Assembly: GCA_029939615.1 (NCBI GenBank)
Contig: JAOZSP010000046.1
Location: 3,684-9,496, forward strand
Length of the DNA stretch: 5,813 nucleotides
Direction of reading: 5' to 3'
From: Candidatus Izemoplasma sp.
GTDB lineage: Bacteria > Bacillota_I > Bacilli_A > Izemoplasmatales > Izemoplasmataceae
How positions within the stretch are numbered: the first letter of the stretch is position 1; each line of letters begins with the position of its first letter. Below the pieces are notes generated by a model. It was not told the DNA's origin. It saw only the letters and a list, made by a program, of their open reading frames with translations, and made no database searches. Below are positions 1-5,813 of the stretch, in pieces. Position numbers and translations under genes: made by a program.

Positions 1-1
1 C

Positions 2-1222
2 GAATATACTACACAAGATAATTTAGCGTTTTACCGAATTTTAACTGCCCCTTTCGAAGTTTTGGTTAGCGATGGTAATACAATAGTCATCGCAATAATA
101 CTTTTTTTACTAATTATCGGTGGTAGCATTAAAATCTTAAATAAAATTGGAGTCATTGAACATATCATATATAAAATCATCCAACGATTTAAAAACAATA
201 AATATCTTCTTCTATCAATGATTACTTTAATATTTATGTCAGTTGGAGCACTTGTTGGAGTTTTTGAAGAAGTAGTTCCTTTAGTACCTATTATGATTGT
301 TTTGAGTAAGAAACTTGGATGGGATACTAAAATCGGTCTTGGAATGAGTATATTAGCCGCAGGATTTGGGTTCAGTGCTGCAATAACTAATCCATTCACT
401 ATTGGAGTAGCTCAAGGACTTGCCGGACTTCCAATCTTTAGTGGTTTGCTTTATCGACTATTAATATTTATAGTCGTTTATATCATTCTAAACAGTTTCC
501 TAATTTTTAATGCTAAGAAAATAGATAGTAATCCATCTTTTGACGATTTCGAGTTCTCTTACAACAAACCAAATTCAAAAAGCTTGATTTGGACATCTAT
601 TTGTTTCACATTAATGATAATCAGTATTGTCTTGTCTCCTTTTGTACCGTTTTTACAAGATTATAATCTTATATTAATAGCTCTATACTTCTTGTTAGCA
701 GGAATTGGTGCAGGATTATTAAGTGATTTGAATAATAAAGAAGCATTAAAAACATATTTTTCTGGTTCCTTAGATATGGCCCCTGGTGTAATTCTTATTA
801 TGTTAGCTACAGGAGTAAAACACTTAATAACTATTAGTGGCGTAATGGATACTATATTATATAATTTAGTTGAATCAGTTTCTAATCAATCAAATGTTAT
901 TGTAATTATAGGTTCATTTCTATTTACACTTGTTGCAAATTTCTTTATTGGTAGCGGAAGTGCAAAAGCCTTTATTATAATACCAATTTTAAACCCATTA
1001 CTTGATTTATCAAATATTTCAAGACAACTTGGGGTTCTAGCTTTTCAGTTAGGAGACGGATTTAGCAATATGTTTTATCCTACAAACGCTGTACTCCTTG
1101 TCGCACTCGGACTCGGTAATTTCTCTTATGCAAAATGGTTTAAATGGACTCTATTACTACAAGTTATAATGATTGTTTTTTCAATAATATTCCTTTTAAT
1201 AGGACTAAGGATGCGATACTAA
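2..1222 (+). CDS. YfcC/DcuC-family membrane carrier, 5'-truncated by window edge
   Basis: The frame is open from the first bases of the window (codons from position 2, reading EYTTQDNLAFYRILTAPFEV), so the start lies upstream. The 406 visible residues end at TAA 1220-1222. Roughly 10-12 hydrophobic segments are visible, so this is an integral inner-membrane protein. Family signatures are the paired glutamates before prolines (GVFEEVVPLVPI, about 257-292), the re-entrant-like stretch AAGFGFSAAITNPFTIG (about 356-406) followed by AGLPIFSG, a second half with GSGSAKAF (about 951-972), and a late GDGFSNMFYPTNA motif (about 1052-1090). These are typical of the YfcC branch of the DcuC/ion-transporter superfamily, whose members are annotated as C4-dicarboxylate or basic amino acid/peptide-type carriers. 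The substrate cannot be read from sequence. Full-length relatives are usually about 460-510 residues, so some 50-100 N-terminal residues are probably missing. The gene abuts a DUF2817 peptidase-like gene, suggesting import of a substrate that enzyme cleaves (inference). AbgT-type transport is a less likely alternative. Confidence 0.85.
   Translation, partial: EYTTQDNLAFYRILTAPFEVLVSDGNTIVIAIILFLLIIGGSIKILNKIGVIEHIIYKIIQRFKNNKYLLLSMITLIFMSVGALVGVFEEVVPLVPIMIVLSKKLGWDTKIGLGMSILAAGFGFSAAITNPFTIGVAQGLAGLPIFSGLLYRLLIFIVVYIILNSFLIFNAKKIDSNPSFDDFEFSYNKPNSKSLIWTSICFTLMIISIVLSPFVPFLQDYNLILIALYFLLAGIGAGLLSDLNNKEALKTYFSGSLDMAPGVILIMLATGVKHLITISGVMDTILYNLVESVSNQSNVIVIIGSFLFTLVANFFIGSGSAKAFIIIPILNPLLDLSNISRQLGVLAFQLGDGFSNMFYPTNAVLLVALGLGNFSYAKWFKWTLLLQVIMIVFSIIFLLIGLRMRY
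1207..1211 (+). promoter_or_regulatory. Weak SD for the DUF2817 gene, inside the upstream gene
   Basis: AAGGA lies 11 bases before the ATG at 1223, within the last codons of the carrier gene. The spacing is long and the match short compared with the other ribosome sites in this window. Initiation probably depends on ribosomes finishing the carrier gene, whose TAA touches this ATG. Confidence 0.45.
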
Positions 1223-2320
1223 ATGTTTATTTACGCCAAAAATTATGAAGAATCAAAAACACAACTATTTACTAAAATAAAAGGATTAAAGAAAAAAGGA
1301 TACCATATTTTTACAAGCAAGCATGTTATTGTTGATGATTTAGCTATTGACAAAGTTATTATCAAAGCAAGAAGAGAAACACTGAGTCGCCTAATTCTCA
1401 ACATCGGTCTCCATGGAATAGAAGGATATGTAGGACATTCTTGTATAATGACTTTTATTGATGAATTACTTCCAACATTGAACGATAATACTGAAGTTAT
1501 CTTATATCATCCATTAAATCCATATGGGATGAAAAATTATCGAAGAACAAACGAAAACAATGTTGATTTAAATCGTAACTTTTCAAGCAACAATTTTGCA
1601 AGTGAAAATCCAGGTTATGATAAAATTAAAAACTTCTTTACCCCTAAGCGATACAAAGGAAAAAAATCCGCAAATCTTAGTTTTTATTTAAGTGTTGCAA
1701 AACTTGTTACTAAATATGGTACTTCAACATTAAAAGAAGCAACCTTGTTAGGGCAAAAAACGCTTAACACAGGTGTATACTTTAGTAGTAATGAATATCA
1801 AAATTCAACCAGATATATTCTAAAAGAAATCAAAGAGAACCTGAAGGATATTAAGAAAGTTATTTGGGTAGATTTACATACTGGTTATGGAAAAAGGTAT
1901 CAAATGAGTATTGTAAATTCTAAATATGAAAAAGATAGCACAAGAGATTTTATCACTAACATAAACTATCCACTAGTCTTAGGTTTAAACGGCGAAGATT
2001 TCTATGAGATTGATGGCGATATGATTGAGACAATTTATTCTACAAATAACAAACTTTCAAAACCAGTAGATCTTTTTGCAACTTGCTTTGAGTTTGGAAC
2101 TTTGGGAGAACCAATATTAAAATCAATTGAAAGCTTAAAAGCGATGATATTTGAAAATTCATCACATTTCATCAATCAAAACCCTAAATTCAAAAGTTAC
2201 TCTGATAAATTGATTCGTGAACAGTTTTTACCTTCAGAAGAAAAGTGGCGAATAAAAGCTTATCAAGATTTCAAACAAGCATTATCGGGAATTCTCAAAT
2301 ATAAAAATCTAGTTAAATAA
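1223..2320 (+). CDS. DUF2817 family zinc carboxypeptidase-like protein (M14 superfamily)
   Basis: This 365-residue protein has no signal peptide or membrane segment and is probably cytoplasmic. It carries the complete M14/DUF2817 active-site set: HGIE at residues 64-67 (zinc ligands H64 and E67), RR at 107-108, NENNVDLNRNF at 110-120 (the N117-R118 pair corresponds to the carboxylate-binding Asn-Arg of carboxypeptidase A), DLHTGYG at 217-223 (third zinc ligand H219), and FEFGT at 289-293 with the likely catalytic E290. The length is normal for the family. No residue of the set is missing, so an active metallohydrolase acting on a peptide, N-acyl amino acid or similar amide is expected; the substrate is unknown. 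Succinylglutamate desuccinylase/aspartoacylase-type enzymes share this fold and are the nearest alternative. The ATG directly follows the TAA of the carrier gene. A modest SD-like AAGGA (1207-1211, 11 bases upstream) lies inside the carrier gene, which suggests translational coupling. A hairpin terminator follows at 2334-2362. Confidence 0.88.
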   Translation: MFIYAKNYEESKTQLFTKIKGLKKKGYHIFTSKHVIVDDLAIDKVIIKARRETLSRLILNIGLHGIEGYVGHSCIMTFIDELLPTLNDNTEVILYHPLNPYGMKNYRRTNENNVDLNRNFSSNNFASENPGYDKIKNFFTPKRYKGKKSANLSFYLSVAKLVTKYGTSTLKEATLLGQKTLNTGVYFSSNEYQNSTRYILKEIKENLKDIKKVIWVDLHTGYGKRYQMSIVNSKYEKDSTRDFITNINYPLVLGLNGEDFYEIDGDMIETIYSTNNKLSKPVDLFATCFEFGTLGEPILKSIESLKAMIFENSSHFINQNPKFKSYSDKLIREQFLPSEEKWRIKAYQDFKQALSGILKYKNLVK

Positions 2321-2333
2321 TCAAATAAAGCAA

Positions 2334-2362
2334 ATAAAACAGACATACAATGTCTGTTTTAT
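2334..2362. terminator. Bidirectional intrinsic terminator between convergent genes
   Basis: A perfect inverted repeat has arms ATAAAACAGACA (2334-2345) and TGTCTGTTTTAT (2351-2362) around the loop TACAA. The CAGACA/TGTCTG core sits next to the loop, and the outer A/T runs supply a T-rich tail on either strand (TGTCTGTTTTATAT on plus, TGTCTGTTTTATTTG on minus). The hairpin begins 13 bases after the stop of the plus-strand DUF2817 gene and 2 bases beyond the stop of the minus-strand EF-G-like gene. It is therefore placed to end both transcripts. Confidence 0.85.
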
Positions 2363-2364
2363 AT

Positions 2365-4440
2365 TTAGTCTTCTTGTGTAAATTCTTTAATAATTCCATC
2401 AATTAAATAATCCGGCACTTCATCATAACGAACGAATTCACGTTTGAAAATACCTGTTCCTTGTGTCATTGCCTTTAAATCAATAGTATAACTAATGATT
2501 TCAGCTTCAGGTACCTCGCAAGTTATTCTTTGTTTTCCACCTGCTAAACGATCCATTCCTTGAACTTGACCACGTCGTTTATTTATATCACCCATAACAT
2601 CTCCAACATATTCATCTCTAACTAAGATATCAATTTTCATAATTGGTTCTAAGATTGTTGGTTTTGCATCTTTTAGCGCATTTTTAAATGCGATAGCTGC
2701 AGCTAACTTAAATGATATTTCATTTGAATCAACTGAGTGATAAGAACCATCGAATAACACAGCTTTAATTCCTATAACCGGGAATCCAGCAAGAGGCCCT
2801 TTTTGGAAATATTCTAATAATCCTTTTTCTACAGCTGGCCAATATCCTCTCGGAACTGAACCACCGTGAATTTCTTCTGTAAACTCAAATTCACTTTCAT
2901 TTGGATTAATCGGTTCAAATCTAATTTTAACAACACCAAATTGTCCAGATCCACCAGATTGTTTTTTATGACGACCTTCAGCAGAAGCTTTCTTTTTGAT
3001 TGTTTCACGGTATACAATTTTCGGATCTGATTGATCAACTTCAACTTTATACATATTTTTCAGTTTTTCTAATACGAATCCAATATGAGCCATCCCTTGA
3101 CCACCAATTAGTAACTGTGCAGTTTCACGATTTCGTTTATACTCAAACGAAGGATCTTCTAACCCTAATTTATGAAGAGCTGTTGAGATTTTATCTTCGT
3201 CGCGTTTGTTACGTGGATGAATTGCAGTAAAAATTGTAGCTGAAGGAATTTCAGGTCCTTCAATGATTATTGGGTTTTTAGGGTCAGCAATAGTACATCC
3301 TGTAACTATTTCATCTATTTTAGTAACAATTCCAATATCTCCAGCTACTAATCTTTCAACACTAAGTTGTTCTTTTCCTCTTAATAATGTAACTGAACCA
3401 ATTTTAACAGAATTACCATTATTAGCAATCACCACTTTTTGCCCACTAGATAATGTTCCTGAAAAAACTTTTACAAAACTCAAAGTTCCCATGAATGGGT
3501 CTACTGATGTTTTAAAACAATAAGCACAGAATGGTTCATCGTTGCTTGTTGTGCGTTCAATCTTTTTCTCGGTTTTTGGTTCTTTACCTACAATAGGTTT
3601 TAAATCGTTTGGTGCTGGCATAAACTTCTCAATAATTTCTAATAAATCAATAACACCAATATCTTTTATAGCAGAACCAACTACGATTGGTTTCAAATCA
3701 CCTGATAAAACACCTTTACGTAACCCAAAAACTATCTCATCACGTGTCAATTTTTCTCCACCAAAATATTTATCTAGTAGTTCTTCTGATGCTTCAGCAA
3801 CACTTTCCATAATGTTTTCGCGTCTTTCACTAACAAGTTCCATTAATACTTCTGATACTTCTTTTTCAACAATTTTACCATTTTCTAAAACTCTAGTTTT
3901 CATGTCAACTAAATCAACATACCCTCTAAAACTTTCATCTTCTACAATTGGCCATAAAAACGGCACTGCTTTATTACCTAATATTCCTTTAAGTTTTTCA
4001 AGTAACCCTTCGAACTTAACATTTTCTTTATCCATTTTATTTAAGAAAATAATAGTAGGAATATTTAGTTCATTTAGATCTGATAAAACTAATGAAGTTC
4101 CGATATCAATACCTTTACTACCATCTATCATAACAACTGCACCTTTTACTACTGAAAGTGCTTGGTCTACTTCACTAATTAACTCTCTATTTCCTGGTGT
4201 ATCTAAAAAGTTTATTTTGAAGTCGTTGAATTCTATAGGAATTAAAGTAGTAGAAATTGAAGATAAATGATTTTTCTCTTCTGTCAAGTAATCAGATGTT
4301 GTATTTTTAGCATCTACATTACCTTTCTTTTCTTTTGCGCCTGTTACAAAAAGTACTGATTCCATAAAAGAAGTTTTACCAGAACCAGGGGCCCCTACAA
4401 CAGCTAACGCGCGTAAATGTTCAATGTCATATTGTTTCAT
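2365..4440 (-). CDS. Elongation factor G-like protein (EF-G2/FusA2-type translational GTPase)
   Basis: This 691-residue protein has the full five-domain EF-G layout (numbering from the 4440 start). The G domain carries a P-loop GAPGSGKT at 16-23, DTPGN at 80-84, NKMD at 134-137 and GSAI at 255-258. Domain II covers about 300-395, domain III about 400-475, domain IV about 476-597 (KKQSGGSGQFG near 492-502, RGYWPAVEKG, and the tip loop GSYHSVDSNE near 565-574), and domain V about 598-691. The non-canonical P-loop (not AHIDAGKT), the absence of the switch-I RGITI motif (SSISTT at 60-65 instead) and the MKQYDIEHLRALAVVG start place it in the EF-G-like family that occurs beside canonical EF-G, rather than fusA itself or a Tet(M)-type protector. 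The His of DTPGH is Asn84, while the domain IV tip His (H568) is kept. A CxxC pair (C305, C308) opens domain II. It probably binds GTP and the ribosome; its exact role is unsettled for the family. The start at 4440 is chosen because the SD is 10 bases upstream; the ATG at 4449 is only 1 base from it. Confidence 0.9.
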   Translation of the reverse strand: MKQYDIEHLRALAVVGAPGSGKTSFMESVLFVTGAKEKKGNVDAKNTTSDYLTEEKNHLSSISTTLIPIEFNDFKINFLDTPGNRELISEVDQALSVVKGAVVMIDGSKGIDIGTSLVLSDLNELNIPTIIFLNKMDKENVKFEGLLEKLKGILGNKAVPFLWPIVEDESFRGYVDLVDMKTRVLENGKIVEKEVSEVLMELVSERRENIMESVAEASEELLDKYFGGEKLTRDEIVFGLRKGVLSGDLKPIVVGSAIKDIGVIDLLEIIEKFMPAPNDLKPIVGKEPKTEKKIERTTSNDEPFCAYCFKTSVDPFMGTLSFVKVFSGTLSSGQKVVIANNGNSVKIGSVTLLRGKEQLSVERLVAGDIGIVTKIDEIVTGCTIADPKNPIIIEGPEIPSATIFTAIHPRNKRDEDKISTALHKLGLEDPSFEYKRNRETAQLLIGGQGMAHIGFVLEKLKNMYKVEVDQSDPKIVYRETIKKKASAEGRHKKQSGGSGQFGVVKIRFEPINPNESEFEFTEEIHGGSVPRGYWPAVEKGLLEYFQKGPLAGFPVIGIKAVLFDGSYHSVDSNEISFKLAAAIAFKNALKDAKPTILEPIMKIDILVRDEYVGDVMGDINKRRGQVQGMDRLAGGKQRITCEVPEAEIISYTIDLKAMTQGTGIFKREFVRYDEVPDYLIDGIIKEFTQED

Positions 4441-4450
4441 ATTATGCATT

Positions 4451-4455
4451 CCTCC
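4451..4455 (-). promoter_or_regulatory. SD (GGAGG) that decides the EF-G-like start
   Basis: On the minus strand the sequence reads GGAGG-A-ATGCATAAT-ATGAAACAA. The first ATG (4449) is one base from GGAGG, too close for initiation. The second (4440) is 10 bases away and gives the N-terminus MKQY, which matches relatives of this family. The longer 694-residue reading is therefore probably wrong by three residues. Confidence 0.8.
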
Positions 4456-4492
4456 GTTACTTATTTTTTGTATTCTTGAAAGCCTTTACTCT

Positions 4493-4501
4493 ATTATAGC
4501 A
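4493..4501 (-). promoter_or_regulatory. Extended -10 promoter of the EF-G-like gene
   Basis: The minus strand reads TGCTATAAT: a perfect TATAAT (4493-4498) preceded by the TGn extension (4499-4501). No good TTGACA-like -35 is seen 16-18 bases upstream, which is usual for extended -10 promoters. Transcription would begin near 4486, giving a leader of about 45 bases before the ATG at 4440. The gene is thus expressed independently of the membrane-protein gene behind it, from which it is also separated by a terminator. Confidence 0.7.
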
Positions 4502-4559
4502 AAAACTCTATTTTTTATGTAGGATTTTGTTAAAAATATATTAATTATCTACCTTGTTT

Positions 4560-4602
4560 AAAAAAAGAAATTAATTATACTTATAATTTGTAATTAATTT
4601 CT
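4560..4602 (-). terminator. Intrinsic terminator of the 5-TM protein gene
   Basis: A perfect 12-bp inverted repeat has arms AGAAATTAATTA (4566-4577) and TAATTAATTTCT (4591-4602) with a 13-base loop. On the minus strand it begins 8 bases after the stop at 4610 and is followed by a run of Ts (complement of the A run 4560-4566). The stem is almost all A/T and hence weak, but the layout is that of a Rho-independent terminator ending the upstream gene before the promoter of the EF-G-like gene. Confidence 0.65.
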
Positions 4603-4609
4603 AGATTTT

Positions 4610-5110
4610 TTAGTGTACATTATATCCAGCTGACATAAAATTAATAATATACCAAACATTGAATATTTGATTAATTACAATCAGATTTGCTAATGGAAAT
4701 AAAACCAAAATACTAAATCTAACCATTCCAGAATGTCTAGTCTTAAAGGATATAAGTTTAATAACAGTTATTATTCCTATACAAATATAATAAATGTTTG
4801 CTAAAACATGTATAGGCCATAGTTCTTCACCAGCATGAAATATCAATAAGCTAAAAATAATTGGCAACCCTAATATGTATATCAAGTCAAAAACTAAAAT
4901 ATCCATAGAAATCCAACTGTATTCCATATCATTATTATTACGCATATATCTTAATATCATTCCCCAAACAAAAATATATCCTCCAATAACTAATAAATAC
5001 GGAAAATATGAGTAATATATAAAATCTTTTGGAATTATAAATATTGAACACACTAAAGAAATATAAGCAAGTAGAGAATACTTAGTATGTGTATTTAACG
5101 CAAAAAACAT
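4610..5110 (-). CDS. Hypothetical membrane protein with about five transmembrane segments
   Basis: I do not recognise this 166-residue protein. It is hydrophobic, with likely membrane segments near residues 9-26, 35-54, 68-91, 100-121 and 129-149, and a short polar tail ending SAGYNVH. Basic loops (LRYMRNNN near 53-60; KTRHSGMVR near 123-131) suggest cytoplasmic sides. Polar residues worth noting are D70 and D75 entering the third segment and HAGEELWPIH at 92-101 between segments three and four. No catalytic motif, lipobox or cleavable signal is evident. The reading frame is convincing because its start at 5110 is preceded by a perfect GGAGGTGAT and a candidate promoter, and a terminator hairpin follows. 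It appears to be a single-gene transcription unit, divergent from an MFS transporter gene. No function is proposed; an orphan or lineage-restricted protein is likely. Confidence 0.75.
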   Translation of the reverse strand: MFFALNTHTKYSLLAYISLVCSIFIIPKDFIYYSYFPYLLVIGGYIFVWGMILRYMRNNNDMEYSWISMDILVFDLIYILGLPIIFSLLIFHAGEELWPIHVLANIYYICIGIITVIKLISFKTRHSGMVRFSILVLFPLANLIVINQIFNVWYIINFMSAGYNVH

Positions 5111-5113
5111 AAA

Positions 5114-5122
5114 ATCACCTCC
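5114..5122 (-). promoter_or_regulatory. Perfect consensus SD (GGAGGTGAT) of the 5-TM gene
   Basis: The minus strand carries GGAGGTGAT, a nine-base match to the usual 16S rRNA 3' end. There are 7 bases from GGAGG to the ATG at 5110. It is the strongest ribosome site in the window and fixes the start of an otherwise unrecognised gene. Confidence 0.85.
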
Positions 5123-5145
5123 GATATATATGTTTAGTTAAAAGT

Positions 5146-5154
5146 ATTATATCA
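5146..5154 (-). promoter_or_regulatory. Candidate extended -10 promoter of the 5-TM gene
   Basis: The minus strand reads TGATATAAT, with TATAAT at 5146-5151 and the TGn extension at 5152-5154. Upstream is only a T-rich stretch (complement of the A run 5168-5175), with no clear -35. Transcription would start near 5139, about 29 bases before the ATG at 5110. Confidence 0.6.
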
Positions 5155-5175
5155 TCTTTTTACAAATAAAAAAAA

Positions 5176-5184
5176 TGATATAAT
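5176..5184 (+). promoter_or_regulatory. Candidate extended -10 promoter of the MFS gene (P1)
   Basis: TGATATAAT has TATAAT at 5179-5184. TTTACA at 5159-5164 resembles a -35 box, but its 14-base spacing is too short, so activity would rest on the TG extension. It would leave a leader of about 60 bases before the ATG at 5253. Confidence 0.55.
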
Positions 5185-5196
5185 AGTTCATACTAT

Positions 5197-5225
5197 TTGC
5201 ATTTGATAATCATAGAAACTATAAT
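5197..5225 (+). promoter_or_regulatory. Alternative promoter of the MFS gene (P2)
   Basis: TTGCAT (5197-5202) and a perfect TATAAT (5220-5225) are separated by exactly 17 bases. Only the TTG of the -35 matches consensus. Transcription would start near 5232, about 20 bases before the ATG and just ahead of the SD. It could replace P1 or act with it; sequence alone does not decide. Confidence 0.4.
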
Positions 5226-5252
5226 AACAATGGTTTTATTAGGAGGATTCTT

Positions 5253-5813
5253 ATGAGCAAACAAGAAAAACGTAGTTATATAGCATTTATTTGGCATGCA
5301 TTCTTTTTAGCATTAACCATGGCCATGTTAGATTTAAACACAGTATTTCCAAAATTAATATCAACTTTAAGTTCCTCTAAATATATATTCGGTGGTTTAT
5401 ATTCAATATTACTTGGAGCACCTTTAATATTTAATCTAATTTTCAGTCATTTCTTAAAAAACAAAAACTATAAGAAAAAATACCTTATATTTGGGATATA
5501 TATTCGTGGATTATCATTTTTAGGAATGGCAATTTTCACTTATTTCTTCTCAATATCTTACCCTGAGTTAACAATATTGAGTTTCTTCTTCTTTGTTTTC
5601 ATGTTTAGTGTGAGTGCTGGGTTTGCAGGATTATCTTACTCTGATTTAATTGCCAAAACTATTTCAAAAGATAAAAGAACAACATTATACACTATTAAAC
5701 AATTTTTTGGATCTTCTGCTAGTTTACTAGGTGGATTAATTATTGCTAGAATATTTTCTACAAAAATTGATTTCCCTTTAAACTATAGTATTAGTTTGAT
5801 AATCGGTTTTATT
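5253..5813 (+). CDS. MFS-type transporter, N-terminal half (3'-truncated by window edge)
   Basis: The gene starts at ATG 5253, six bases after AGGAGG (5241-5246), and stays open to the window end with 187 codons. The protein opens with a short basic tail (MSKQEKR) and shows about five to six hydrophobic segments near residues 10-30, 45-68, 77-99, 107-128, 150-168 and from 178 on. This is the spacing of the first six-helix bundle of the major facilitator superfamily. Noticeable features are D27 in the first segment, GLYSILLGAP at 48-57, and SAGFAGLSYSDLIAKTI at 121-137 followed by the basic loop SKDKR and then KQFFGSSASLLGG at 149-161. The classical MFS motif A (GxxxDRxGRR) between segments two and three is not preserved; the loop is short and lysine-rich (about 69-76). 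The substrate is unknown. Full-length relatives are usually about 400 residues, so about half is missing. Assignment to MFS rests on topology and general resemblance, so an unrelated polytopic family remains possible. Confidence 0.72.
   Translation, partial: MSKQEKRSYIAFIWHAFFLALTMAMLDLNTVFPKLISTLSSSKYIFGGLYSILLGAPLIFNLIFSHFLKNKNYKKKYLIFGIYIRGLSFLGMAIFTYFFSISYPELTILSFFFFVFMFSVSAGFAGLSYSDLIAKTISKDKRTTLYTIKQFFGSSASLLGGLIIARIFSTKIDFPLNYSISLIIGFI

Larger units (their letters stand above)
5145..5185. repeat. Perfect 11-bp inverted repeat spanning divergent -10 boxes
   Basis: TATTATATCAT (5145-5155) and ATGATATAATA (5175-5185) are exact reverse complements separated by 19 bases. Each arm contains TGATATAAT pointing outward. 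The repeat may be an operator, or may simply reflect two similar extended -10 promoters placed back to back. Confidence 0.75.

Noticed and set aside
31..399. A 122-codon minus-strand frame opposite the carrier gene
   Set aside because: The plus strand here encodes recognisable carrier motifs; the minus frame is their complement and has no recognisable domain.
2829..3523. Shorter open frames on either strand (2829-3044 minus, 3000-3230 plus, 3263-3523 plus)
   Set aside because: All overlap conserved EF-G domains in another frame or strand, show no family features and lack ribosome sites.
3542..4270. A 242-codon open frame on the plus strand
   Set aside because: It lies wholly antisense to the EF-G-like gene, is Ser/Thr/Pro-rich as expected from the complementary reading, and has no supporting SD. 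It is a shadow of the real gene.
2365..4440. Tet(M)-type ribosomal protection (tetracycline resistance) or canonical fusA
   Set aside because: The P-loop GAPGSGKT, the absence of switch-I RGITI and the N-terminus MKQY match the EF-G-like family. Canonical fusA normally sits with rpsL, rpsG and tuf, none of which is seen here.
4450..4609. Possible riboswitch or small RNA in the 160-bp gap before the EF-G-like gene
   Set aside because: The gap is accounted for by a terminator and an extended -10 promoter with a leader of about 45 bases. No conserved riboswitch core or further hairpin is visible.
1..5813. Mobile elements, CRISPR arrays, tRNA/rRNA genes or a defence-type system
   Set aside because: No transposase, integrase, direct-repeat array, tRNA cloverleaf or rRNA segment was seen. 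The genes are a carrier, a peptidase, a translation factor, an orphan membrane protein and a transporter, with similar base composition throughout.

Overview
The window is strongly AT-rich. It uses the standard code: tryptophan is TGG throughout, no in-frame TGA is read as sense, and all four visible gene ends are TAA. Most Shine-Dalgarno sites are strong (GGAGG or better) and there are TATAAT-type -10 boxes. This fits a low-GC Bacillota, or a standard-code relative of the mollicutes (Acholeplasmatales/Izemoplasmatales-like). It argues against a Mycoplasma or Spiroplasma that reads TGA as Trp. The placement is inferred from style; no gene here fixes the lineage.

Layout. (1) Positions 2-2320, plus strand: the 3' part of a YfcC/DcuC-type membrane carrier, followed with no gap (TAA|ATG) by a DUF2817 zinc carboxypeptidase-like enzyme of the M14 superfamily. 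They look like a translationally coupled pair, perhaps an uptake-and-hydrolysis module. A perfect 12-bp hairpin at 2334-2362 separates them from the converging gene and probably terminates both sides. (2) Positions 2365-4440, minus strand: an EF-G-like translational GTPase (the second, FusA2-type EF-G family). It has its own extended -10 promoter, and its SD site shows that it starts at 4440 rather than at the longer ORF start of 4449. (3) Positions 4610-5110, minus strand: an unrecognised protein of about five membrane segments, with a perfect GGAGGTGAT ribosome site and its own terminator. (4) Positions 5253-5813, plus strand: the N-terminal half of an MFS transporter, cut by the window edge. 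Genes 3 and 4 are transcribed divergently from a 142-bp region. Its two candidate -10 boxes lie in the arms of a perfect 11-bp inverted repeat.

Overall this looks like ordinary chromosomal sequence: transport, peptidase and translation-factor genes with well-formed local signals. I found no mobile element, CRISPR array, RNA gene or evident new multi-gene system. The points most worth a second look are the carrier/peptidase coupling, the altered GTPase motifs in the EF-G-like protein, and the symmetric divergent promoter region.
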